Positions 23,336 through 37,000 are shown, counted from the first letter of the stretch. The stretch: DNA of 64,000 nt from Liriodendron chinense (GCA_003013855.2 ML058460.1:310001-374000), one strand, 5' to 3'. Notes: generated from the sequence alone by a model not told the origin. Numbers and translations: made by a program.

Positions 23336-23823
23336 ATGCGGATTTCCTGCTAAAGGAAGTTACTGCGGTGGGAATCTAGGTGGGGCCCACCGCGATGTTT
23401 GTGATAAATCCACGCCGTCCATCCGTTTTGTAAGATTAGTTTAGGACGTTCAACAAAAAATGATCCGGATCCAAGGCTCAAGTGGGCCGTACTAAAGGAA
23501 AAGGTGGTTAGGGAAATTCTCACCGTTTAAACCTCCCTGGGTCCACAGTGATGTTTATATGCCATCCATACCGTTCATAATGTCATTGGATGAACTGAAA
23601 ACACAAATATTAACTTGATTCAAAACTTCTGTGGCCCCACAAATATTTCAACTGTGTACGTTCAATCCTCACTTTTTCGGCCCACTTGAGTCTTAGATCC
23701 GGCTCATTTCTGGACAAATGCCCTAAAATGATCTCGCAAAACAAATGGACGGCGTGGATTTATCACAAACTTCACGGTGGGCCCCACCTAAATTCTCAGG
23801 CAGGAACTTCCGAAATCCGCGTC
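23336..23823. mobile_element. Foldback MITE, GCGGATTTCC ends
   Basis: Left 'gatgcggatttcctgc' plus 'ggtggggcccaccgcgatgt' mirrors right 'cttcacggtgggccccacct' plus 'gaaatccgcgtc'. Close in sequence to the 15,599 element, sharing the outer GCGGATT end. Confidence 0.8.
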
Positions 23824-23970
23824 ACCCTCGTTGAAACCATGTGAACTGAGCCTGACCTACGCCGAAAATTCCATTTTCCCCGTTCTAAAATGTCAGACTG
23901 ACAAAAATCCCTGAGTTAGCGATCGAACGTGAAAAACGCGACCGGCATGACCAAAGACAAAACTCCTCTG

Positions 23971-23979
23971 TATAAATAC
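23971..23979 (+). promoter_or_regulatory. TATA box of the START-domain gene
   Basis: 'tataaatac' about 200 bases upstream of the ATG at 24,173, in otherwise unique sequence just beyond the last foldback element. The 5' leader would be roughly 170 bases. Confidence 0.6.
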
Positions 23980-24172
23980 AATACAAAACACCCTCATATC
24001 TCCCAACATCAGCCGCTCCGCCATCGACTCTCCTTTCCTCTCTTTCCCTCACCAAACACACCTTGTTTTTATAAATAAATTTAAAAGGACAAATAAGCCC
24101 TTATATGAAATCCCCTTCCCTCTTCCATTGATCATAATTTTAATCGAATTCAGGGGTGTTTCTGTCGATTTT

Positions 24173-27100
24173 ATGGCGTTTTTTTGGACGGTACTTTTCG
24201 ATTTATTGCAAAGACGGGCGGTGGCGGTTGATGTTTTTACAGAGCTGATGTTATTCTTTGGGCCGTTGTGGATTGCGGTTTTGATTGGGGTTTTGATCGG
24301 ATGGGCTTGGAAGCCCAGATGGGCGTTTTTGGTTAAAGATGAATCGGACGGTAGCAAGGTGAAGGGCGCTGAATCGGACGGTTGGGGTTTGCCGTCGCTG
24401 AGTTTTGGTTCGTGGCCCATTTCAGATTGTGGGATGAAGAAGATGTTGAAAGAAGTGGAGACTACCACGATGAATTCCGAATGCGGGTACGTGTCTATTC
24501 CTTGTGTTTTCTCTGTTCTGTTGGGGCTTGAGATTTCTTGCCTGATTTCAATTTAGATTGATGGAATTTGATTATATAAAGAGAAAAAGGACGTTGGGTG
24601 GTTAGATTTCTGTTTTTCTCAGTTTGGATTCGTTTTTCCAGATCATTGCCAATTGAAAACGAGAAGTTGGTAGTGAACAATGAGGATTTAGAACATTTAT
24701 GCCAGCTCGTTGATGCGAAAGATGAGGGGCCTGCATGGCAACAAATGATGGACCGCACCATGCCGACGATGAGCTATCAAGCCTGGCGGAGAGATCCCAA
24801 GGTATGCATTTGAATGGGTGCTGTTTGATATTTTGCTTATGTTTGGAATTTATAATTTGTTTCGGAAAATTCGCATTATTTCTTGTGCATTTTAATTGAG
24901 TTTGTTTTGCTGGTTGAATTTTGTTGTGACAGGCGGGTCCTACGCAATATCGCACCAGAAGCGTCTTTGAGGATGCAACGCCTGAGTTGGTTAGAGACTT
25001 CTTCTGGGACGATGAGTTCCGGTCGAAGTGGGACGACATGCTTTTATCTTCTGAGATGTTGGAGGAGTGCTCCACCACGGGGACGATGGTTGTGCATTGG
25101 ATTCGGAAGGTGTGAAATCGGTTGTGTTGGAGATTAGTGTTTGCTTCTCTTTTATTCTGTATTGTTTTGGTTGCATTTGCTTAGGTTTGTTTTTTCTACA
25201 TGTTGCAGTTTCCATTTTTCTGTAGCGACAGAGAATACACGATAGGGAGGCGAATTTGGCAGTCAGGAAAAACGTATTATTGCGTGACGAAGGTATGGAA
25301 GGGCAAAGATTACTGAATTGCATTCGATTGTTACTGTTGTGGTAGTTGCTTTTTGTATATCTGATAAGCATGCTTAGGTTTTAAAGCTGTATGTGTGGAA
25401 CGCATGATGATTTAGCGAATGCCGTTTTGTAGAAATTGCCTATGGTAAAATACTACAATATCTTTTAATCTGCCATTTCTTAGGGCTCTTGCAATCAACA
25501 ACCAGTACCATGATTTCATTAAGACTGTCTCTAATTTGATAAAATTTCTACTATGGCCTTTTCCTATTCGTTTGTGGTTGGCTTTATGAATCCTGTTTCT
25601 AGGTAAATGTGCAAGTGCTTTGTATCCCTTCTCACCACCTTGACTCAAGTCCTTGATATCGCTTCTCACCACCATAGTTGTAGTTTTAATCGTTTCTAAA
25701 TCAAGACATTCCTAGTTTATGCAGATACAATTACTTTCTCCTCGTTTAATTTATAATCCGAGTTGTCTCTCCTAGCATGTTCTTCAACAGTCTCAAATGG
25801 ATGCCTATTTCTCAGTCCTACTGTGGAGCTACTTGAGGCAGGAGGCTTGTCTCAATGATGTTGTTAGACTTTTCATCAAATAAATTCATGTAGCTGACCC
25901 CAATTAGTTGGGATAAGGCTTAGATGATGATCAACAACATCCTCATTTTAGCTACACATCCTATGAGCAAGTTGTTCCGTGACTGCCCAACATTCTATCC
26001 CATAAAGCATGGCCGGTCCTATAGCTATCCTATAAACCCCAACCCCCCTTCAGTTTGATTGGCATATGTTGATCCCATAAAGCTCCATTGGCACATCTCC
26101 ATTTCATCCGCCTAGCTCTAATTCTATGAGCACAATCCTTCTCAATATCTCCAAGTTCATAAAATATCAACTCAAGATGTCATTAGATGACACATTTATA
26201 ATGAATTAAAACTCAGGTTTTGGAATGCGACCCACCCTAGGAGCGAAAGGATAATGACTGGAATCCATTTGCTTGAAACCATGTTGTCTTAACACAGTGT
26301 CCAGAAACATTTGGGGGTGGGTTCTGGTAGCAGAATTTGACACAGTTTGATAGTCTTGAATTCATGTTTACTCATCCAATTTGCTGCTTTTGAATTGCAA
26401 ATGTTTAGCCATAGACTCACATAAAGATATATGTTGAAACATAAGTACATAACATGGGACATGCTTGTCTGTTTTGTTTTTCATCTTAGAAAGAGTTCTC
26501 TTTCTATCAGATTTTTTTCATTTATTTACTACATCCATTTGGTCTGGTTCACCAGAATTTCTTCGACATTCATTTTCTAGTAATAATCTGTGATCCAACA
26601 TGTGAAATTGAGTTGGCAGAACATTTGATCCCATTCTTCCATTTAAATGCGCCATTCATATAATCATCATTTTATGTGTACACATTTTAGTTTCTAAAGG
26701 TGCACCTATTTCTTGTTTCAGGGAGTACCATGTTCCTCAGTTCCAAGACGGAACAAGCCCAGACGTGTTGACTTGTACTATTCAAGTTGGTGCATTCGAC
26801 CAGGTAACTTGCAGACTTTCATCTCATTGTGGTGCTATGATGTGCTTTGAGTCACTTCATGTTTCCCATTTGCTTCTTTCTTTTGAAGTTTCTCTGTTGT
26901 TTCCTTTTCTCTTAAAACATAATTTAAGACATTTGGATGTTTTGGGAAGAGTACCAGCGAAAATCGAATTGATTTCTCCAAGATGGAGAAAACTGTTTTT
27001 TTCTATACAATTTTATTGCAGATAATTTTGTTGATTATCAAAAGGATGCCACTATGCACACCTCCGCTTTTTGATGCATGCACCCCCATTGTTTACTCTT

Positions 27101-27707
27101 GCTGCTAAACAGTTGCCATTTTAGTACTGAAAGTTGTAAATGGGTTTCATGCATAAAAAACACTGGGTGTCTATGGCATTCTCCTTTATAAAAAATCAAC
27201 TATAAATACACTTTCAAGCTTTTAGAACTGTTGATCACAAAAAACATGTTTGTGTGCTGATGTGAAACAGTGGAATCAATGAGAGGAGATGGCCAGCTGA
27301 CTGCATGCGAGGTGCTCCTCTTCCATCATGAAGACATGGGCATTCCTGGGGAAATAGCAAAGCTGGGTGTTCGGCAAGGGATGTGGGGCGCCGTTAAGAA
27401 GGTTGAGCCTGGCCTACGGGCCTTTCAAACAGCCAGAAAGTCAGGGACACTGCCATCCCGGTGCGCCTTGATGGCTCAGATCAGCACGAAGATCAATGAC
27501 ACTTATCTGAAATCCTTGGAAACGACTGAGGATATTTCAGAGGTCAAGACAATGAATTCTCAAGAAAAACAGTTGGGTAGAAACATACCCAAGTTTCTTA
27601 TCCTCGGTGGGGCTGTCGTCCTAGCTTGTAGTCTGGACCATGGGCTCTTGACTAAGGCAGTTATTTTTGGAATTGCGAGAAGGTTTCCGAAGTTTGGGAG
27701 GAGGTGA
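24173..27707 (+). CDS. START-domain lipid-binding membrane protein (six exons, 417 aa)
   Basis: Exons 24,173-24,486, 24,642-24,801, 24,933-25,109, 25,209-25,292, 26,722-26,803 and 27,271-27,707. All introns are GT-AG and phases agree, giving 417 residues plus stop. Residues about 15-45 (LFFGPLWIAVLIGVLIGWAW) look like a membrane anchor. The START domain follows, with YQAWRRDP, VFEDATPELVRDFFWDDEFR, MVVHWIRKFPFFCSDREY, YYCVTKGVP, LTACEVLLFHHEDMGIP and GVRQGMWGAVKK. A second hydrophobic stretch, FLILGGAVVLACSL, lies near the C-terminus. It resembles the Arabidopsis At3g23080/At4g14500 class of 'polyketide cyclase/lipid transport' proteins. START domains bind lipids or sterols in a hydrophobic pocket; the ligand here is unknown. 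Intron 4 (25,293-26,721) holds LINE fragments. The start is the first ATG in the open frame. No lesions seen. Confidence 0.93.
25890..26170 (-). mobile_element. RTE-type LINE fragments in an intron
   Basis: On the plus strand, 'gctgaccccaattagttggg' then 'ataaggcttagatgatgat' (25,895-25,932) is the typical 3' end of plant RTE LINEs. Directly beside it, the minus strand from about 26,165 down to 25,945 reads the C-terminal reverse-transcriptase region in pieces (GDIEKDCAHRIRARRMKWR, then AIGPAMLYGIECWAV). So two fragments meet at their 3' ends in intron 4 of the START gene. Confidence 0.75.
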
Positions 27708-30700
27708 TGATTTTGGCATTGGAGACATGGGTTGATCCAGAAAATGTCCAAGCAACTGTTGTATGTTAGTGGTGATCGAGATAGGTGGGTTTTCTCACTG
27801 CCCTTCTCTTGAAGAACATGAGAGCTTTCAGCAAAATATATATATGCTTTGGGTAACTGATGTCGGATCCCTTTCTATTAACAGGAGTTTTCCCAGCAAC
27901 TGATCCTTCCGGTGGCCCATCTCCTTCACCCAACCCCCCCACCCCCCCTTTTTTTTCCCTTTCTCCAACACTGTGTTTTTCCCTTGCCATTTTTAGTATC
28001 AAGATCAGATATCAGATTCTTTTTCCTCCCTTCCCCTTGTTAGTAGAAAGGTCAACGGGAAGAGAGATTGTACTATTGTATCTGTTAAAAAGAGAAAAAT
28101 CTCATTTCAGGTTTCTTTTTGTTCTCTATTTTAATGCTTCATTTATCAAATGTTGCCCCTTGTCAAGGGCTGCTGACAGGCTGTATTTCCACTCCAATTC
28201 ATCCCCAATATTTGTTTTGGGTGGACAACTGAAACCTGGATGATGTGGTTTCCATTCTTCATGCTTCTTGTATTCCATCTCATCTACGATTGGCTTCTCC
28301 TGCAGTTGCAATCCAACGTCAACATGAACCATCAAAATTTCAATGCTTGATGTGAGGGTCTTTTTTGTAATCAGTTGGAACTGTTTGCTTGTTAAGCCAG
28401 AATTGGGCTGCCAATGGCCAAGAGACCATATATTTCATTCCTGATCAATATCAATATTCTGGAGATTAACCATTGCCTGTATTTCATTTATGAAAGTACC
28501 CTGGTAGATTCTTGATCAGACGGTTGGAAAATGGCGCTGTTGATCTGGTGGGCCATCAAGTGGGTGGCCAACAGCCCAAAAACCCTCCTATCAAGTCCTA
28601 ATTTTCTGATTGGCACAAGTTTTGCATGTTATTTCCTTCAGCCATCTTTGCAGGCCACAAATGAAGTGGGCATGATTGGTTGTTGGTGGCGATTTTTTTT
28701 TGGCGCATTGCACTATAAATCTGTGGTCTGATAGCCATAAACGTCTAGCACAGATATCGGAGTGTAAGTCTTGGCTTCCATGGAAACAGGAATGAATTCC
28801 CGCTGGTGGAAGGTATGGAAGCTGCCAGGGTGGATATGTGGTCGCCCAACTTTAGCAGCCAATGGGCCCTACTACAATTTTAATTTTAATGGGGCCAACA
28901 ACCCCAGCAAATGTTCAAAGCAACAGACATGTTGATCTTTTAACCACCAGTAATCCAATCCAGATCAGTAAGGGTGCGTTTGGACATGTTCCCAAGGTTG
29001 CCTAGATTCGCCTGTGATTGTAGAGGCTGTGCATCCAAATGCAGCCCAAATTTGCTACTTTTGTAGAGGAGATCTGATGCAAGGAAGAGCATGAAGAGAT
29101 ACTGAGAAAGATCACTATCTTCCTCAAGTACATAAAACCTTGAATTCACAAAAATATTTTCTTGAATCCACGAGGAACAAAAGTCAACTCTTGATTACAC
29201 CACTAATAAAGAAAAAAGAAATCCTAATTTATAATTACAAAAAAATAGTAAAATTTTAACCTTAACAAAAGTTATCTAAAATAGTAAAACTTAACCAAAA
29301 TAGTAAAATTCATCTAAAGCTTAATTTACTAAAAATATAAATTCCAGAAAAATCTTAAGAAAATATGACAAAAATCAAAATTATTAAAAATAATATATAT
29401 ATTTTTTTAAATCTCATTTTTTACTAGAAGCGCACGTTTTCTCGAGAAACAGACAGATGCAACCCAATTAGTGGGTTAGTTAACCTCAGATGGTATATTA
29501 CAGCAAAGATTGATAGGTGGTGCATCTTGTAACGATACTCGAATCAAAAGTTACAGCTGATTTGCGGTTTATACTTTAAATAGCAATTTCTCCCTATTTG
29601 TAATGAATTTCTTCAACCGGGATGCCCTTGAGGCCCAATTACGTCATGCCCTACATAGGTTTCTGCTCGAATCTAGCATACTACTTCCATTTCCGTTTGG
29701 CTTTCTTTAGGTCCAGCCATGCTAAGAATGTACCATGGCTAGGAATGTACCCATGCCACGTCCTAAACGAGGATTGTCCATTGTTTAGGATTGCCTTCCA
29801 AAGAATCCTAATTCTCAGCCCTTTATTTTTGGGAATGCATGAAATCGCAGACTAGACCAACAGTGCGTTGGTTGGACTCCAATCGAATTGTAATTACTAA
29901 CCCAGAGAAGTTGAAGAAAACAGAATTGCATTTTCCCTCCCTAACACTCATATCTGAAGGTCCAAACTACAAATTGCAGTCAAGATGATTTCAGGATGTG
30001 GGTGTTAACTGCAATTTTAGTGCTGCTTCTTCATTACCAAAAAAGTTCAAAATATCATACACAATGTACCACGTATGGCCAGATATTCATCTGATGGGAA
30101 CGGCACTGCAGTTTTTGGGCCACTTCATTAGAAGTTCAAATTCAAGGTTGAAAATATCACAACCTATGGCATCAGGAGAGGGACGCATGACCTACGACTT
30201 TAGGGCTACTTCATTATGAACTAGATCAAAGATATCATAATATAAACGAATGGCAAGAGATTATCAGGAAAGTAGGGTGAGAGGTGGATCGGATGTGAAC
30301 ATAGCTGCAATTTTAAGGCTTACATCATTATGGGCAAAGGTTAAAATATCACAACGTATCGAACAAGGGCCTGACACTCAAGGACTAGTTTCGGACTCCG
30401 CATGCATGCACTTAGACAAGCATGCTTGCATTGCAGACATGCTCATACACACTTGCAGCATCACGGCAAATCTATTTCTGCTTATTCTAGCAGAATGATC
30501 TCAGCAGCATTCTGTCCTGTGATTAACTCGTGCAGCTCAGTGCCCTCACCTGCAATCAAAGATTTAAAACCTCTAGCAATTTGTCGGCTTTGAACCCCAA
30601 AATCAGAACCTTGAGGAGTCTGCTGCAACTGCAACATACTTTCTTGCAGCTTATCTAAATCAAATCAGAGTGGAAATCGCTCAAAAGTCGCACCCACAAC

Positions 30701-30858
30701 CTAGCGAATCTGCTGCTGCCCGACAAATCAAATGATAAAGGAAATGGTGAATTGGGTCCTGGAAGGTACATTGGGTCCGGAAGGATTTCAATCAGATAAC
30801 CATGGAATACCATTTTTTCCTCCTGTTGGGCTTTGGATTTGTCATGATTGTCTGTTTC
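27708..30858. other. Intergenic: 3' flank of the START gene and AT-rich spacer
   Basis: Probably includes the 3' UTR just after 27,707. A C/T-rich run lies at 27,925-27,990. 'agggtgcgtttggacatgtt' at 28,971 looks like a DNA-transposon terminus, but I could not find its partner. 29,160-29,410 is strongly A/T-rich. Open frames are short and without recognisable domains. Confidence 0.5.
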
Positions 30859-30868
30859 ATCCTATATA

Positions 30869-31032
30869 GCTCAAGTGGCAGACGAGTGAAGATAGCCTCG
30901 TGTTGAGTCATGGTATCGATTCCCAAAGAGGGGGTGGCTAACATTGTGATGTAACTAACAGAGGTGGGTGGGTGTACTAACAATGGGGTGTGTGAACTAA
31001 CCGCCCCACCCCCCCAAAAAAAAAAAAAAGAA
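30869..31032 (+). mobile_element. tRNA-derived SINE with perfect 10 bp target duplication
   Basis: Head 'gctcaagtggcaga' resembles a pol III A box and 'ggtatcgattccc' a B box. Then comes a body with 'gtggctaacattgtgatgta' and a tail of C and A runs. Direct repeats 'atcctatata' flank it (30,859-30,868 and 31,033-31,042). Confidence 0.85.
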
Positions 31033-31042
31033 ATCCTATATA

Positions 31043-32004
31043 TTGGAGAGACTGGGAGCGACCATATACATACTATGGTGGTTTGTTTTTTATCACAACC
31101 ATGGCAAAACTGCCTGAGTGCACAAAGACCATAATAGAACGTGGTAATTAAACAGAATTTCCAATCTCTGATTGTCCAATGCGAACTAAATATGGAGTAA
31201 AAAAAAAAAAAAATGAAAAAGATACTTGAACTGACATGAAAGAGAAGTCCTGATGGAGCATCTCTAAACCTGTTTATGCCGGCTTTGGTTTTAGAGAGAT
31301 CTTAGACATAGATAGCATCCTTGAATTTCCAATTTGTACAGGTGAGGTCCATGCTTTGGTGGTCTTGACCATTGATCTGATACAGCCCAACAGGGCCGGA
31401 ACAACCATGACACCAAACACTACTATTCTTTTTTTTCCTACTTGTAAGTGTTGCAATCAATTTTGATGGGTGTTGAAATTTTATAGACATTCACAGAACA
31501 TTCATTGCCATGTCGACGTACAAATATAAATAAAGAAGAGCTTATTACATCCTAGGCTGTGGCTTGACACACGCCCTTAATCACAAAGAATAACCACTGA
31601 TTTTAAGGCAATAATAAGGAAACTATGATATACAATAATGATAGTAAGAAATATGAATGTGATGCAATGCTATGAATGCATGTAATACTGAGTATAGCTG
31701 CTCATGTTCAGAGCGTACGGATATGGTCCATGGAATGTCCACGATCAATTGATTTGGGCCCATTGTCCCTCACATGGTAAGATAACAGGTGCAAGTGCAC
31801 TTAGTAACAATCTCTCCAATAAAGAATCCATGATATCATCAATATTGATGGACGGACGTGGAGATGTGGTAACATGCATATTCTGTGTCTCTGAGGCAGG
31901 GAGCATCAAGCTATGTTTACGATGAAGAATCCATCACTGCATAATAGTTGTAAAACAAAAATGAATAGTATCTGTCACTACTAATGTGTTTGAAACATCA
32001 TAAG

Positions 32005-32048
<44 letters not shown>

Positions 32049-34087
32049 ATATATGGGTTTGGCACTAGTAAGAAGCATTATAGCAAGTTGAGCACCATGT
32101 GAGCAAATTCGAGACTCGAATTAAGTGATAGATAGGGAGCCTTGTTAAATAATTGAGTTACTAGCATGATGGCATATGAACTGCTCCTCTAAGACCATTA
32201 TAGCCTGCCGAGCCATCTGATTGGCTTCATGAAGGGCAGCTAGGCAATTCCTTCTCTCAACTGGTAAAACACCAGCAAAGGATGATATCAACATAGTCCA
32301 CAGAGGCCCCAAGATATGCAATTCATATAAGGCGCAGTAGTACAACCCGTAGAAGGCACAGGGAATGTAGCTCACAGAGGACTTATGGCATACAGCCTGC
32401 CGATGGTGCAGGATATGTATAGCCTCCAAAGGGGGCGTTTGATGCATGAACCCCAAAGGGCACGGACTGTGAATAGCCTCTAACAGGTGCTAGTCGTGCT
32501 TAGCCTCCAAAGCATGTAAATTATAAACAATCTACTACAACAGAGGCACTGGCAGCCGTCTCCCAGTCTGATGCAGAACAGTTGCCACCCAGCTTCATCT
32601 AACATCTTCCAAGAGGGCGGAGACAATAGATACAATGGCTTTTGCAACTGACTTCTAAGAGGGTGCGATCAAGATATAGGATGGTACATATTGATGATCT
32701 CTCAGAGGAAGTTCATCTCACTGTCTTGTGAAAGGATAAACAGCCAGTGGATTACTTCACTGGGCACAGGAATGCACGCAGCTTAGGGATTTTGGTTTTC
32801 CTTGAGTGTGAAGATGGAGGCACCCTACGAATCTTCATCTCTATGGGTGCGACGATGGAGGCGTCTAGGGTATTAACCTAAAAGGAGAGGCGCCTTGGAG
32901 TTTTCGAAGAAATTTCTCAAAGGAAACTTCAGGACCTGAAATATCCAAGTCCCCTAAACAAATTCCTGCAAGGGTATTTATAAGTGAAGTCCCGAGGGTC
33001 CAAAAGCTTCTAGGACACATGGCATGCTCCAATTGGGACACGTTCTTGCTCCAATTGTCCGAAGGAGCCAGTAGGTGACCGCCATCTTGTGCTAACAAAC
33101 AAGCTAAACACATGGTGTGCTCCACCCCCTCCTATCCGGCAGCCGGCTCTGAAGTTATGAGGGGATTTCACTGACCTGTGCCCTCTATTATTAGGAGGGC
33201 ACAGTCAGCACTAAGAGAATTGCTGAGATAAACCTTTTACATGCCGCACACCCTTAAGGGGATTTCAGCTACCCACACCCTCTAGGCATGCTTGAGGCTT
33301 CCGATGCAACCCCATTTCGAATCATAGTCCAAGCCAGCAATTTTTATGTACCAACAGCAGGCTACAGATTGAAAGGTTAGGACTGTCCAACCAAGGAGAT
33401 TCTTTTGTTGTGGTCATTTATTCAAGGTGATCCATGCACCCTGAGCCCACTTGCACAGACTTGAAAACCTTAGATAAGCATGCATGTAACCCCCCCTAGA
33501 TTTTATGAGACTATTAGGACTCTGGCACCTGCATGAGGTCATATGGGTGAACGCCAGTTGAAACTACCTTCATAGTCATTTAGCTATGAAAAGGACCATT
33601 CGATGTGAATTTTGCTAAGAAAATTACCCTATAAATCTTGATACAGGAAAGACCAATCTGGAAGTTATTTGACACGCTTAAAAAGAACATGCAGTAAGAG
33701 ACAAGCAAGCAGAGAAAAACAAAAAAAAAAAACATCTTCAACTCTCAAGAATTCAGAAGTTCTACAACAGAGTTCCACTTAAATGCGCACCTTGAGATGC
33801 AGCAACTAGTTTGAGAATGCATCTGGGCAGGAAACACGGGTAATGTGAAAAACAAGGGCTATTTTGGTGGGCCATAATACCCTTTAGGGTGTCCCAATCT
33901 GACAGGTTCTTCTGTTAAACAAATAACTGGTACTACCAACGTGGATAGAAACGAATGGCACTAGAACAATACAAAAGCCTGCTTAAATAGGAAGCTCATT
34001 CATTCATGTAGGAAATGAGCTTTCAGACTACCAATTAGAAAACAAAACATCACAGGAAAGTGTATATATGATCAAAACCTTGAGACC
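31043..34087. other. Intergenic between the SINE and the pyruvate dehydrogenase gene
   Basis: No recognised gene. Contains a (GA)n tract and a region at 32,850-33,360 with a TATA-like 'ggtatttataag' (32,973-32,984) and mixed repeat-like text that could be an old LTR but has no visible partner. A minus-strand open frame at 32,145-32,456 has no recognisable domain. Confidence 0.4.
32009..32046. repeat. (GA)n microsatellite
   Basis: About 18 uninterrupted GA units. Confidence 0.95.
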
Positions 34088-37000
34088 CTAGACCTGAGCA
34101 GTGCCTGCTGTGAATCCAGGATCCTCGCATCGATACCTTCCATCCGGGCCAATTCCAAAACCTTTCGGATCTGCGAACACATTTTCTAGTAGCTGGCTGC
34201 GTGGAGGGAGAGGGCTTGCATCTGCGAACTCCACAGCCTCTTCTACTATCTCATCAATCTTCTTCTCAATAGCTTTCAACTCAGATTCATTGGCAAGACT
34301 GTTCTCGATGAGGTACTTCTTCAGGGCCATGATGGGGTCTCTTGCAGCATAGTGGGCCTTCTCAGCTGCCAAAACAAAGAGGTGGGCAAATCTGTCAGTA
34401 TCAAATTGAAATAAGAAGACACCTAAATCCATATTACAGCGTAAGACAATGCTTTGGGGCAACATTGTTGGATCAAGAACCATCTAAAACTTTGAAAGAA
34501 CGTGAATCCAATCGGAATCATATACAACTCTGTAAGGATGCGATCATATCATAAAATCGTGCCATCAGCAAACTTGATTTTTTTTTTTCAGAAAAAAGGG
34601 AAAAAAGGGAAAAGAGAAGAAAGAACAATATAGGGCTGGCCGATGCACATTCAGTCATTTCATTTCATGACTCACTGGTTCATCTAAAGATCATGATAAT
34701 TAAGCATACTAAATAAAGTTCATCACTAGGGGTCCTTATTCATGCCTCAGTGGTAGACTCACAAGAGTTTCAACACAAGGTCATGGGTTTGAGTACCCAT
34801 TGTGGTGAGTGTGTAGGTGTCTGTGTGAGGTGTGAGTGCGTGTGTAAAAATAAATAAATAAAGTTCATCACTCATTTGTTCTGACACACAAAAAACTCCT
34901 AAACCTCCTGGTAAAGTCAAAGATCCTGTTGCTCACCATGTACATTCCCTGTCCTCACAAGTTTGGATCCACAACATGAAATTTGGTACATATCTGACGA
35001 AGCTAGACTTAATACTCAACTCACAGGAATCTTCATATTTTGCATTGAAATTATAACTTCCACATAACATCAGGAGAAAATGGCTTGAGACTTTAACAAT
35101 AACACAATTTTAAAAGAAACGGAAAAGTAGAATCATTCAATCATTCCCGATCAGCAGAAATGCAAGTAGAAGGGGCCTATAATAATGTTAGAAGACAATA
35201 ATTCTGTATTCTCTCACCACGAAACCTTTTAAATGCAGAAACAGGAAAAGGGACTCAAAAAAAAAAAAAAAAAAAATCTTCAAATGATTACATCCAATTT
35301 TTTATATAATTCACACATGATTTGTTTGAGATGAATATTAGTGAAGAAAATCCCAGCTATACATTGCAAAGTTTCAATACACTGAACACTCGAAATAAAG
35401 AAATAGAGTACGCAAGCACACCAGTCTTAAACCAGAAAAAACCAAAGGAATAAGTAGGAGACGCCCATAAAGGCCGTTACATAAAGGTAACGGTGGCAAC
35501 CGTTACACGTTATGGTGTTGTAACAGCTGTAACAGCCGTGATGGAAAAAATGAACTGTAACCGCCACTAACGGCCCGTTACACTCCCTCTAAAAGCAGTC
35601 ATAGCCTTGTAATGGTTTGTTATGGGGCAGATATAGGTTTTTCGGATTTGTTTCTCACCATTTTGGGGCAGATGAAGGTTTTGTTATGGATTTTTTTTTT
35701 TCCCAACAAAAAAAGAGACCGTAAAGGTCGTTATAGGGGCCGTAACAACTGTTATGACCCGTATCATAAAGGTAATGGTGGTGGCTATTATGGCCACCGT
35801 TACCGTTACGGAATACCTTGTGGGTGTCTTGCGGCCTGTTTGCATGAGGGTAACATCAAATCAATTAGATAGGACAGCCCTATCCATTTCGTTTCAAGCA
35901 GGAGATGAAACGAAGAAGAAGAAGATAGGGAAATGGTCTCCCTTTAACATATTATCTATTATTCCTTGGAAGATTTGGGTAGAAACCACTCAAATGTTTT
36001 GGATCCAAATCCTTTCAGATAAAAAAAAATAAAAAAAAATCTGGGATTCATTGCCCATCCAAATAATCTCTAAAAGCCAATGGTTTTGTATTATCTATCC
36101 AATCATGGTAAAGATAAAAAGAAACAGCAACAATTGGAGGACATTCCAAAGGGACAAAAACAAAGTTGCAATGAAAACAGCAGCATCACCACCATCAACA
36201 AGACAAGTTCCTGATCAGCACTTTAACAGCTCATGTTCAAATAAAGCTCTTCTCACCAATTCCTACTTTACTCGAAAGACAACTCTTATCATTCAGAAAC
36301 CGGGGTGTTCCAAATCTTGTAACCTTACTCCCAAAAGCAACTGACAAGTTCCAAAACCTCCCCTAGTTAATTCCTATCAAACCATTACATTGGTTTTGGG
36401 GGAATGCAGATGGGACTCATTGAGTGAGATGGACCACGCATGTCCGAGATATGAATCATGGTTCCACCATGAACATGCCCTGACCCAAGAAACAGGCCAG
36501 CATGCTCGCTTGGCAGATCACCAGTGTACTTTGAATGCAGATGGCTGGTTATTTTCTCATGCCAGTGCCACCCACATGATGAGTGTAATTATTGGATTGG
36601 GGCTTGTTTACTGTAAATCCCACCCAATGAATGGCCTGGATCTCTCATATGTGTGGTGTGAGATCTCATTCATGCGAAACCCAATATCAAGATTCCCAAA
36701 AAACCAAATCCAATGAATAGCCTGTATCTCTCATATGTGTTGTGAGACCCATTCACCATTACCAGAGCTTTCCAAAAAAACATGCATCTCGATGAAATTC
36801 AGTTCAGTTCTTCAATTCAATCAAGCAGATTCAGATTCACCATTACCAGAGCTTTCCAAAAAACATGCATCTCAATAAAATTCAGTTCAGTTGAGTTCAA
36901 TTCAATCAAGCAGATTCAGATTCACCATTACCAGAGCTTTCCAAAAAACATGCATCTCAATAAAATTCAGTTCATTTCAGTTCAATTCAATCAAGCAGAT

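Noticed and set aside
24602..25078. A 158-codon minus-strand open frame
   Set aside because: It lies opposite exons 2 and 3 and the intron of the START gene and resembles nothing known.
30869..31032. tRNA-like A and B boxes
   Set aside because: No cloverleaf can be formed; flanking direct repeats and the A-rich tail identify a SINE, not a tRNA gene.
32145..33125. Minus-strand open frames of 103 and 86 codons
   Set aside because: No domain, no splice-compatible neighbours, and surrounding sequence that looks repeat-derived.
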